Assembly: GCA_018673255.1 (NCBI GenBank)
Contig: JABHDC010000253.1
Location: forward strand, 124,001 to 188,000
From: Gemmatimonadota bacterium
Lineage (GTDB): Bacteria; Latescibacterota; UBA2968; UBA8231
Direction of reading: 5' to 3'
Length of the DNA stretch: 64,000 nucleotides
In this document: in pieces, positions 30,321-36,947 of the stretch
How the letters are laid out: each line of letters starts with the position of its first letter
How positions within the stretch are numbered: position 1 is the stretch's first letter
Notes under the pieces: generated by a model
Seen by the model: only the letters and a program-made list of their open reading frames with translations
Told to the model about the DNA's origin: nothing
Databases searched by the model: none
Program-made: the position numbers and the translations under genes

Positions 30321-31088
30321 TCAGCCGCTGCTGCCATCACCGGCATCACCGGTATCTGATCCAATGTCACCCGTGTCTGTGCCATCACCGGCATCGCCAA
30401 CGTCCGATCCGGTGTCACCCGCGTCGGTGCCATCACCCGTATCCGACCCTGTGCCGTCGCCTGTGTCCGTACCTGGATCTGCGCCCGTGTCACCAGAGTC
30501 ACCGGTGTCCCCAGGGTCGGCTCCCCCATCACCCGTATCCGAGCCTGTGTCAGATCCTGTACCGTCGCCTGGGTCTGCGCCGGTGTCGTCCCCGCCATCA
30601 CCCGCGTCTGCGCCGGTATCCGGGCCGTCGATCTCATCGAGGTCGACGGTCAGGCGCAGGTCGATACTGACTCGCGTCGTGTCATTGGCGGCGATGGTGA
30701 TGTCGGTCTGGGTGCCGGCGAGGATGAGGCGACCGCCAAGATCGTAGCCCTCGATGGTGAGCGTGATGCCTCCTCCGGGAGACAGGGCCCCGATCGTGAG
30801 CAGGGCAGGTCCCAGGGGGGTGTCGTAGGTGAGTTCCTTGATGACCGTGGGGGCATCCGGCACCTCCAGATGGGCGACCAGGCTGTCAACGACCGTCGCC
30901 AGGGCCTTTGGCAGGGGCACGGCGACGGTCAGCGTCGCCTCGGGGGCCACTTCCGACTCGATGGATGTATCCGCATCGAATGGATTGTCTCGCTCGAGTC
31001 CGGCACACCCGATTCCGCACACGAACCCCACGAAAAGGGATGCAGTCAGAAGACTGCGGCAGGGGGCTGTGCGGGGTGTCGTCATCAT
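30321..31088 (-). CDS. Lipoprotein with long Asp/Gly/Thr/Ser-rich tail
   Basis: 255 residues. Signal peptide with lipobox GIGC; a probable folded domain about 35-145 (ATLTVAVPLPKALATVVDSLVAHLEVPDAPTVIKELTYD...ILAGTQTDITIAANDTTRVSIDLRLTV), resembling a small carbohydrate-regulatory-type beta domain; then about 105 residues built almost only of D, G, T, S, A and P in GDTGSD-like units. Such acidic tails can bind Ca2+ or act as spacers on the cell surface. ATG 31088 has GGAAGGA upstream and is preferred to the open frame from 31247. The function is unknown. Confidence 0.75.
   Translation of the reverse strand: MMTTPRTAPCRSLLTASLFVGFVCGIGCAGLERDNPFDADTSIESEVAPEATLTVAVPLPKALATVVDSLVAHLEVPDAPTVIKELTYDTPLGPALLTIGALSPGGGITLTIEGYDLGGRLILAGTQTDITIAANDTTRVSIDLRLTVDLDEIDGPDTGADAGDGGDDTGADPGDGTGSDTGSDTGDGGADPGDTGDSGDTGADPGTDTGDGTGSDTGDGTDAGDTGSDVGDAGDGTDTGDIGSDTGDAGDGSSG
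30325..30635. repeat. Degenerate coding repeats (GDTGSD units)
   Basis: About 300 bases of irregular short repeats such as CATCACCGGCATC and CACCCGTATCCGA in plus-strand sense, encoding the acidic tail of the minus-strand lipoprotein. Unit length varies in multiples of three, as expected for recombination-prone coding repeats. Confidence 0.85.
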
Positions 31089-31167
31089 AGTAGATCCTTC
31101 CGGGTCAGGCCAAGTATAGGCAGGGGCCCGACCCTCTACCATAGAATCGGCACGACCACCGACCTGC

Positions 31168-31195
31168 TTGACACCCTCGCCGGCTACCGTATCGT
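31168..31195 (+). promoter_or_regulatory. Sigma-70-type promoter for the NHL lipoprotein gene
   Basis: -35 TTGACA (31168-31173), 16-base spacer, -10 TATCGT (31190-31195). About 45 bases before the start codon at 31246. The divergent gene at 31088 has a TATACT box near 31103-31110 but no clear -35. Confidence 0.65.
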
Positions 31196-31245
31196 CATGC
31201 CGGTTCACCCGAATCCCGATTGCCACCCTTGCTGATGGCCGATAC

Positions 31246-32565
31246 ATGTCCGTTCGATTGAGGTACTATGCAGTAATGCTGTCCCTGCTCGGGCTGGTGT
31301 CATCCTGCGCTCTGCTTGGACCACGCTCCTCCGGTCTGGATGGGCCACCACGACTGCAGGCGGAGTTTTCCAGTGAGGATGCCAGCGCGCACCTGCGCTG
31401 GAACCGGGTGCGGGGGGCGGACTTCCTGCGCTACCAGATCGAGCGCAGCCATTCGCAAGCATTCGACAGCGAAACCTTTGAAGTCGTTGCCGAACAGGCT
31501 GATCCCAACGACACCACCTACGTTGATGGAGGTATCACGGGAGACCGGCGCTATCGCTACCGGGTGCTGGCCTTCTATGCAGTCGGTAAGGATCACGACA
31601 AGGAGGCATCCGTTGCCAGTGATCTGGCTGAGGGTGGCATCTTTCCTTTTACCGAAACGTGGTCCTTGCCACCCGGTTTCCTGCCGACCCGCGTCCTGGT
31701 GTCGGGTGATGTGGTCAGCGTCGTCGGTGCCGGGGCAGGTTTTGTGGCACGCTTTGATCGAGAGGGCCATGAGGTGGGCCGTTGGCGATTTACGTCCGGT
31801 CTGAATGCCTGTCTCGAAACGGCGACACTCGATGGCCCTTCCCTGGCGACGGGGCCGGATGGATCGATCTACGTTGTCCACAATGTCTATGAGGAGGGCA
31901 ATGCTCCCCTGCCGCGGTGGACGAAATTCAGCCCCCTTGGACAACTGCTGTGGACGAAACCACTGGAGACGGTCTTCGTTCGCCACATCGTGATCGATGA
32001 GGAGCAGATTCTCATCGAGAGCGTCAGCCAGATGCAGTTGTTTGACTATGATGGCGTATTCATCTCCCGCCATCCCGTGCCGCCGCTGATGGTGTCGAGT
32101 CTGCGCTGGTGGCAGGGATCTCTGGCTTCCCTTGTCGAGCCCCTCGGTTTTGACAGCTCAGGCTGGCAGGCGCCACGACTCGTCGTCTATTCGGGGCTTG
32201 ATCGACAGCAGACGGAAGCCGTGTACGGTCGCGATCCGCTCTCGGAGGATGATCGAGGGGCCGGGCTGCTGCGGCGACCGAGCGACTTTGCCGCCGATGA
32301 GCGCACCGGGAATCTGTATGTCGTCAATGCCGGCCACGACCGCGTCGAAGTCTTCCGCGATGCACAATTCCTGACTCGCTGGGGACGGCAGGGCGACGGG
32401 CAGGGGCAGTTCAGTTTCCGCGGCAAGGCCTGGGTGATCGATGATCTGACCTCCGGGACGCGTCATCAGCGTGATGTTGTGGCCGGTGGGATCGCTGTCG
32501 ATGCAGATGGCTTCGTCTACATCGCCGACACCTTCAATAACCGCATCCAGAAGTTCGAACCCTGA
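31246..32565 (+). CDS. Lipoprotein with FN3-like domain and NHL/beta-propeller repeats
   Basis: 439 residues. Signal peptide ends at lipobox VSSC. Residues about 35-130 look like a fibronectin-III domain (LQAEFSSEDASAHLRWNRVRGADFLRYQIERS...RYRYRVLAFYAVGKD). The rest has repeats of an NHL-type propeller (GLATGPDGSIYVVHN; ERTGNLYVVNAGHDRVEVFR; FVYIADTFNNRIQKFEP at the very end). Probably a surface-exposed binding protein. An alternative start at 31276 would shorten the signal peptide. A TPR-protein gene follows within about 20 bases. Confidence 0.8.
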   Translation: MSVRLRYYAVMLSLLGLVSSCALLGPRSSGLDGPPRLQAEFSSEDASAHLRWNRVRGADFLRYQIERSHSQAFDSETFEVVAEQADPNDTTYVDGGITGDRRYRYRVLAFYAVGKDHDKEASVASDLAEGGIFPFTETWSLPPGFLPTRVLVSGDVVSVVGAGAGFVARFDREGHEVGRWRFTSGLNACLETATLDGPSLATGPDGSIYVVHNVYEEGNAPLPRWTKFSPLGQLLWTKPLETVFVRHIVIDEEQILIESVSQMQLFDYDGVFISRHPVPPLMVSSLRWWQGSLASLVEPLGFDSSGWQAPRLVVYSGLDRQQTEAVYGRDPLSEDDRGAGLLRRPSDFAADERTGNLYVVNAGHDRVEVFRDAQFLTRWGRQGDGQGQFSFRGKAWVIDDLTSGTRHQRDVVAGGIAVDADGFVYIADTFNNRIQKFEP

Positions 32566-32584
32566 CCCACGTGACCTGATCTAC

Positions 32585-33547
32585 GTGATCCATCCACAGC
32601 GTGTTTCTGCCATTTTGCTCATACGTATTGTGACGTGGGGAATTCTCCTGCTGACCGGACTGCTCCTCGGGCCGGCGCAGGCCAAGACGCGGTACAACGT
32701 GTGGGCGAAGGAAAAGATTCGCTATCTGCATGTCCGCGTGCAGTCAGATCCCTACAATGCGCAGCTACGGGTCCTTCTGGGTAATGCCTACTTCGCCGAT
32801 GGCGATCTGCTGCGGGCCACGGTGGAGATCGAGCGGGCCATCGAGTTGGACTCGACCTACGCCGAGGCACACTGCAATCTGGGAATCGTCCGCCAGACCC
32901 AGTCACGATCAACCGAAGCGGAAGCTTCCTATCGACGGGCCCTCGTCATCGATTCTACGCTCGTTGAGGCGATGGCAGGTCTCGGGACCCTGTTGTGTCG
33001 TTCACTGCGTCATGGTGAGGGCATCGACTATCTTGCACGGACCCTCGAACTGGACGCCCGACGTGACGACGCGCGTTACAACCTGAGTGTCGCCTATCAC
33101 CGAGTGGGTGACTATCGCCGGGCCGTTGAGCAACTGGAGACACTGCGTCGGCGCCATCACGAGTTCCCGGGATCTCGCCGTGCCTTGTCTCAGGCCTACT
33201 TCGCACGAGGACTCGTCCTGTTCGATGCGCAGCAGACTGTGGAGGCGCTCACGTTCTTCGGTCAGTCGATCGAATTACGGGATCATGCAGATGTGCAATA
33301 TGCCGCAGGTTTGGCCTATATGAAGCTGGAGGATCTGGCCGGCGCAGAAGTGGCCTTCGCCCGGGCGGTCGACCTGGAGCCGGATCACGTACCTGCCATG
33401 CACAATCTCGCCAATATTTATGAGCTGACGGGGCGCCTGGATCTGGCCGCCGCCCTGCTTGAACAGGTCGTGTTACTGACACCTCATCTGCTCACGATCG
33501 ACGCGGCGCGAAGTGCCAGTTACGACGAAGCCATCCTGATGAAGTGA
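32585..33547 (+). CDS. Exported tetratricopeptide-repeat protein
   Basis: 320 residues. An N-terminal hydrophobic segment (VTWGILLLTGLLLGPAQAK) looks like a signal peptide. From residue about 45 there are seven or so TPR units (NAYFADGDLLRATVEIERAIELDSTYAEAHCNLG; DVQYAAGLAYMKLEDLAGAEVAFARAVDLEPDHVPAMHNLANIYELTGRLDLAAALLEQVV). TPRs are protein-protein scaffolds; the partner is not evident. The GTG start at 32585 is a guess between the previous stop and the hydrophobic segment; no good ribosome binding site is visible. Confidence 0.78.
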   Translation: MIHPQRVSAILLIRIVTWGILLLTGLLLGPAQAKTRYNVWAKEKIRYLHVRVQSDPYNAQLRVLLGNAYFADGDLLRATVEIERAIELDSTYAEAHCNLGIVRQTQSRSTEAEASYRRALVIDSTLVEAMAGLGTLLCRSLRHGEGIDYLARTLELDARRDDARYNLSVAYHRVGDYRRAVEQLETLRRRHHEFPGSRRALSQAYFARGLVLFDAQQTVEALTFFGQSIELRDHADVQYAAGLAYMKLEDLAGAEVAFARAVDLEPDHVPAMHNLANIYELTGRLDLAAALLEQVVLLTPHLLTIDAARSASYDEAILMK

Positions 33548-33593
33548 GCTACTATCTTCATGTACAAGTGCTTGTGACACATGGCATATTGCG

Positions 33594-33622
33594 TTGACTT
33601 TGCTCGAGGAGGCGTCTACATT
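33594..33622 (+). promoter_or_regulatory. Sigma-70-type promoter for infA
   Basis: -35 TTGACT (33594-33599), 17-base spacer, -10 TACATT (33617-33622). The predicted transcript start near 33630 gives a leader of about 265 bases before infA, which holds two sets of direct repeats. Confidence 0.7.
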
Positions 33623-33641
33623 GAAAGGCTGTAGAACACGA

Positions 33642-33692
33642 CGGATTCGTTATTCGAACGGATCTGTTACACGAACGGATCTGTAATCGCAG
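33642..33692. repeat. Three 17-bp direct repeats in the infA leader
   Basis: Tandem units ACGGATTCGTTATTCGA, ACGGATCTGTTACACGA and ACGGATCTGTAATCGCA lie just downstream of the putative infA transcript start. The spacing is constant at 17 bases. Function is unknown: they may be a protein-binding array or a recent slippage product. Confidence 0.7.
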
Positions 33693-33853
33693 ATTTGGTG
33701 GGTTCGACGGATAACGCTCTCACAAACACGTGCATGCCGTCCACAAGGCGGGCGCCACACGCGAGGCAAGAGCAAGACGACGAAGCCCGCGTGCAACACG
33801 CTCGCTATTTTTGTGTCGAATGTGCTGCAAAGTCGACCGTTCGGGACCACCTC

Positions 33854-33903
33854 CCACATTGGGAATGAGTGGCTAAGGCCACATTGGGGACGCATGGCTA
33901 AGG
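33854..33903 (+). repeat. 25-bp tandem duplication covering the infA start
   Basis: Two adjacent 25-base units, 33854-33878 and 33879-33903, share CCACATTGGG and TGGCTAAGG. The second unit contains the infA ATG (33894); the first has the matching GTGGCTAAGG (33869). The upstream GTG frame is offset by one and reads ten codons before stopping at TAA 33899-33901, overlapping the infA start. Confidence 0.85.
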
Positions 33904-34112
33904 AAGACTCCATTGAGGTACAGGCGGTCGTGAAGGAAGCGTTGCCCAACGGCTTCTTCAAGGTCGCGATGGAGAACGGACACGAGGTCCTGGCACACAT
34001 CTCCGGCAAGATGCGCAAGTATTACATCCGCGTACTGCCAGGAGACCAGGTCACTGTCGCTCTGTCTCCCTACGACCTGACTCGCGGACGCATTACATTC
34101 CGTAACCGCTGA
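33894..34112 (+). CDS. infA: Translation initiation factor IF-1
   Basis: 72 residues, the invariant IF-1 size. Sequence follows the family throughout: [61 protein letters not shown] and a [10 protein letters not shown] end. It binds the ribosomal A site during initiation. The frame is open 81 bases upstream, but homology begins at this ATG. The start region is a tandem duplicate of the preceding 25 bases. It is not in a ribosomal-protein operon here; class I lysS follows after 199 bases. Confidence 0.97.
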   Translation: MAKEDSIEVQAVVKEALPNGFFKVAMENGHEVLAHISGKMRKYYIRVLPGDQVTVALSPYDLTRGRITFRNR

Positions 34113-34196
34113 GCACCGTCGCAGGATCTGCCGAGTGCTCAACTGCTCTCGCAGGAACCTTCGATTTGAAGCACCGGTGAGGCACCATCGATCATT

Positions 34197-34247
34197 CCCG
34201 TGACATCACGGGGACGCGAGGGGACTTAGGTCCTCGCCACAGGCGAG
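34197..34247 (+). promoter_or_regulatory. Structured leader before lysS
   Basis: Three hairpins: CCCGTG / CACGGG (34197-34212), GCGAGG / CCTCGC (34216-34237) and CTCGCC / GGCGAG (34233-34247). The second and third share the CTCGC bases and are mutually exclusive, as in attenuator-type leaders. No T-box motif was recognised and no U-tract follows. Confidence 0.4.
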
Positions 34248-34311
34248 CGTCGGGCGGTGCGTCGCCAGATGTTCCATTTCCGCTTCCATTCTCTCAACAG
34301 AACGACGACCT

Positions 34312-35877
34312 ATGGCCAAGCGCTCCTGGCCTTTCGCCGAGGCGACGCAGATCCAGCAGCGTCGGACCCGGCAGGATGGCAACGACAGGCCCGTCCTCTT
34401 CCAGACTGGCTATGGCCCGAGCGGACTACCGCATATCGGGACCTTCGCTGAAGTCGCCCGGTCAAGCTTCGTACGGACCGCCTACGAACAGCTGACCGGC
34501 GAAAAGACCCGGCTCCAGGCCTTCTCCGATGACATGGATGGCTTGGTCAAGGTGCCTGGCAATATCCCCAATGGCGAACAGTTGCTCGGGCCGCATCTGG
34601 GCAAGCCGTTGAGTGTGGTTCCGGATCCCTTCGGTTGCTGCGAGAGCTTCTCCGATCACAACAACAAGAAGTTGCAGCAGTTTCTTGACGCGTATGGTTT
34701 CGACTACGAGTTCAAGAGCTCGAGGCAGGCCTATGCGGATGGTGAATTTGACGAGGGTCTCGTCGTGTTGCTCGAGAAGGTCGACGAAATCCTTGAGGTG
34801 ATTCTGCCGACGATGCGCGAGGAGAATCGCGCCGGATGGTCACCATTCTTCCCTATCTGCCCGGCCTGTGGCTCGGTCTATGCGACGCGCGTTACCGCCT
34901 ATCATCCCGAGCAGAAGAGCCTGTCGTATTCCTGCGATCGTGCCAGCGAGGGATACAAGGGCTGTGGGTCTGAAGGCGAGCTTTCCGTGCTCGGTGGCCA
35001 TGTCAAAGTGGGTTGGAAGATCGACTGGGCCCTGCGCTGGTTCACCTATGATGTGGACTACGAGATGTCGGGGAAGGACCTGATCGACTCGGTCAGGTTG
35101 TCGAGCCGCATCATCAAAGTCATGGGCAAGCAACCGCCGACGACGATGATCTATGAGTTGTTCCTCGATGAAGAGGGCAAGAAGATCTCCAAGAGCGTCG
35201 GTAAGGGACTCAGCGTCGATCATTGGGTTGACTTTGCACCGATCGAGTCTCTGCTCTACTACATCCTGCAGAATCCGCAGCGGGCCAAGCGTCTCTACTG
35301 GGATGTGGTGCCCAAGTGTGTTGACGATTACCTGGAGGCCCTGCGACGCTGGCCCGAAGTGGCCGACGAGAAGCGCGAGGATACAGATGTCTGGCATGTC
35401 TTCGCCGGTGGCAAGGACGTGCCGGCCTACGACGCGAGTGTGAATTTCACTGTCGTGGGCAATCTGATCTCTGCATTGGGAACCGATGATGAGACGGTGT
35501 TGCGTGACTTTCTGCTCCGTTACGATCCGGCGATCGGTGACTATCCTGATGTGCTGGCTGCCCTCGTACACAAGGGTCTGAACTACTACCGTGAGCAGGT
35601 CGTGCCGCACAAGGTGTATCGGGAGCCGACCGAAATGGAGCGTGCCCTGTTTGGCCAGCTCTGTGAGCAACTGGAGGCCAGTGATGCTGTCGACGAAAAG
35701 GAATTGCAGTCGATTCCCTTCGACGTGGCGCGGGCAGCCGACCAGGAACCTCGGGAGCTGTTCACCAGCTTCTACGAGGTCATCCTGGGGCAGGAACGCG
35801 GGCCTCGATTTGGTACATTCGTGCGATTGATCGGCAAGGATCGCGTGCTGAATATGCTGCGGGAAAAGATCGGCTGA
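34312..35877 (+). CDS. lysS: Lysyl-tRNA synthetase, class I
   Basis: 521 residues of the class I (archaeal-type) LysRS, which charges tRNA-Lys. Rossmann-fold signatures: FQTGYGPSGLPHIGTFAEVAR (HIGH-like PHIGT, residues 40-44) and EEGKKISKSVGKGLS (KMSKS). Cysteine motifs near ICPACGSVYATRV may bind zinc. Most bacteria use the unrelated class II LysRS; class I occurs in spirochaetes, alphaproteobacteria and some others. ATG 34312 is in frame with the family start. A strong bidirectional terminator follows. Confidence 0.96.
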   Translation: MAKRSWPFAEATQIQQRRTRQDGNDRPVLFQTGYGPSGLPHIGTFAEVARSSFVRTAYEQLTGEKTRLQAFSDDMDGLVKVPGNIPNGEQLLGPHLGKPLSVVPDPFGCCESFSDHNNKKLQQFLDAYGFDYEFKSSRQAYADGEFDEGLVVLLEKVDEILEVILPTMREENRAGWSPFFPICPACGSVYATRVTAYHPEQKSLSYSCDRASEGYKGCGSEGELSVLGGHVKVGWKIDWALRWFTYDVDYEMSGKDLIDSVRLSSRIIKVMGKQPPTTMIYELFLDEEGKKISKSVGKGLSVDHWVDFAPIESLLYYILQNPQRAKRLYWDVVPKCVDDYLEALRRWPEVADEKREDTDVWHVFAGGKDVPAYDASVNFTVVGNLISALGTDDETVLRDFLLRYDPAIGDYPDVLAALVHKGLNYYREQVVPHKVYREPTEMERALFGQLCEQLEASDAVDEKELQSIPFDVARAADQEPRELFTSFYEVILGQERGPRFGTFVRLIGKDRVLNMLREKIG

Positions 35878-35913
35878 GTCTCGCTCTCGGCACCTACAGA
35901 GAAACACGGACAG

Positions 35914-35950
35914 AAAATGGCCCGGCAGGAAATCCTGCCGGGCCATTTTT
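35914..35950. terminator. Strong bidirectional intrinsic terminator
   Basis: 17-bp perfect stem AAAATGGCCCGGCAGGA (35914-35930) with TCCTGCCGGGCCATTTT (35933-35949), two-base loop, T-run on the plus strand and matching A-run for the minus strand. It separates convergent lysS and yhbY transcripts. Confidence 0.95.
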
Positions 35951-35973
35951 GTGTACCTGTCAGGACAGGGTCC

Positions 35974-36279
35974 TTACGGCAGCTGGATCACCGGTTCCAC
36001 AGGATCGGGCCGGTAGAGTAGCACCGTGCGACCCAGGACCTGAATCAGATGTGACTCTGTGGCGATGGCCAGCTGTGCGGCCGCATCCTTGCGGTCCATC
36101 TCGCAGGCTCGTTCCAGGCGGATCTTCACCAGCTCAGAGGAATTGTAGGCATCGTCCACGGAGGCCAGGACGGGGTCGGACAGGCCCTGGCGACCAACGG
36201 AGACGGCGGGCTTGAGGCCGTGGGCCAGGGAACGGAGGTGGCGGCGTTGTTTGCCGGTCAGGTCGGTGATTTCGCTCAT
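35974..36279 (-). CDS. yhbY: YhbY-family RNA-binding protein
   Basis: 101 residues, the CRS1-YhbY (CRM) domain. LTGKQRRHLRSLAHGLKPAVSVGRQGLSDPVLASVDDAYNSSELVKIRL contains the GxxG-type loop (VGRQGL), and AQLAIATESHLIQVLGRTVLLYRP completes the fold. In E. coli it associates with pre-50S particles, a ribosome assembly role. Translationally coupled to fxsA by a 4-base overlap. Confidence 0.92.
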   Translation of the reverse strand: MSEITDLTGKQRRHLRSLAHGLKPAVSVGRQGLSDPVLASVDDAYNSSELVKIRLERACEMDRKDAAAQLAIATESHLIQVLGRTVLLYRPDPVEPVIQLP

Positions 36280-36692
36280 GAATCCGATACCGAGAAGGTA
36301 GAGTCGACCTGCAGGGATCCAGTGTGCATGCGCCGTTGCACGGCCCCCTTGAGTGCCGTCTTGATCAGATGGCGACTACCGGGGATCAGCACACTGAAAC
36401 CGAACAGATCTGTGAGGAATCCGGGGGTCAGCAACAGCAGGCCCCCGGCCAGAATGAGAACACCATCAAAAATCTCGTCACCCGGGAAATGCGCCGAGCG
36501 CACGGCCTCCTGCAGGCGCAACAAGGCACGCAGGACCTGAGATCGGGCCAGCCATGCGCCGGCGGCGCCGGTCGCCAGGACGATGGCGATCGTCAGCGTG
36601 ACGCCAATCCGGCTGCCGACCTGGACGAGCAAGGCCAGCTCGATGACGGGAATGAGCGTGAACAGCAGGAAGAGTCGAAGCAGCAAGAGCAC
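36276..36692 (-). CDS. fxsA: FxsA-family membrane protein
   Basis: 138 residues with three or four membrane segments and the FxsA pattern: LLFTLIPVIELALLVQVGSRIG, ATGAAGAWLARSQ and the signature GLLLLTPGFLTDLFGFSVLIP. In E. coli FxsA overproduction relieves F-plasmid exclusion of phage T7; the normal function is unclear. The gene starts only 23 bases from the left end of the second MITE-like element, so its promoter probably lies in or beyond that element. Confidence 0.9.
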   Translation of the reverse strand: MLLLLRLFLLFTLIPVIELALLVQVGSRIGVTLTIAIVLATGAAGAWLARSQVLRALLRLQEAVRSAHFPGDEIFDGVLILAGGLLLLTPGFLTDLFGFSVLIPGSRHLIKTALKGAVQRRMHTGSLQVDSTFSVSDS

Positions 36693-36715
36693 CGATCCAG
36701 TTTGGTTGAGGGCAC

Positions 36716-36880
36716 AGGTGCCCTGTCAGGGAGTCATCCTTGCATTCGGCCGCCGATCCATCCTGGCTCACCGCGTTGCGCTCCCTCGATGGGTCCCATT
36801 GACCCACATCGGTCGCGCGCCTTGTGAGCCAGGCGCCTCGACGCCCGAATTTCACAAGGCTGACTCCCTAACAGGGCACT
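36716..36880. mobile_element. Palindromic MITE-like element, full-length copy 2
   Basis: 165 bp, closely matching copy 1 (10012-10175) over its whole length. Ends GTGCCCTGTCAGGGAGTCA / TGACTCCCTAACAGGGCAC; internal arms CCTGGCTCAC (36762-36771) / GTGAGCCAGG (36824-36833). Relative to copy 1 the internal arm differs by T-A to C-G at matching positions, keeping the pairing. It lies between the divergent fxsA and comEC genes and covers most of their shared upstream region. Confidence 0.82.
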
Positions 36881-36947
36881 AGAAGATCCACGTCAAAGGT
36901 CGTCGTGCGCAACAGTATTATGCAGTTGGAACGAGGTTTGCGATCTG

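Noticed and set aside
30325..30635. Possible CRISPR or minisatellite array
   Set aside because: Repeat lengths vary, are multiples of three and encode the tail of a lipoprotein; no spacers.
29512..30747. 411-residue plus-strand frame with a Pro/Ser/Val-rich repeat end
   Set aside because: Shadow of the SAM hydrolase gene and of the acidic-tail repeats on the other strand, which have signal peptide and family motifs.
34840..35946. 368-residue minus-strand frame
   Set aside because: Antisense to class I lysS, runs through a strong terminator, no recognisable domain.
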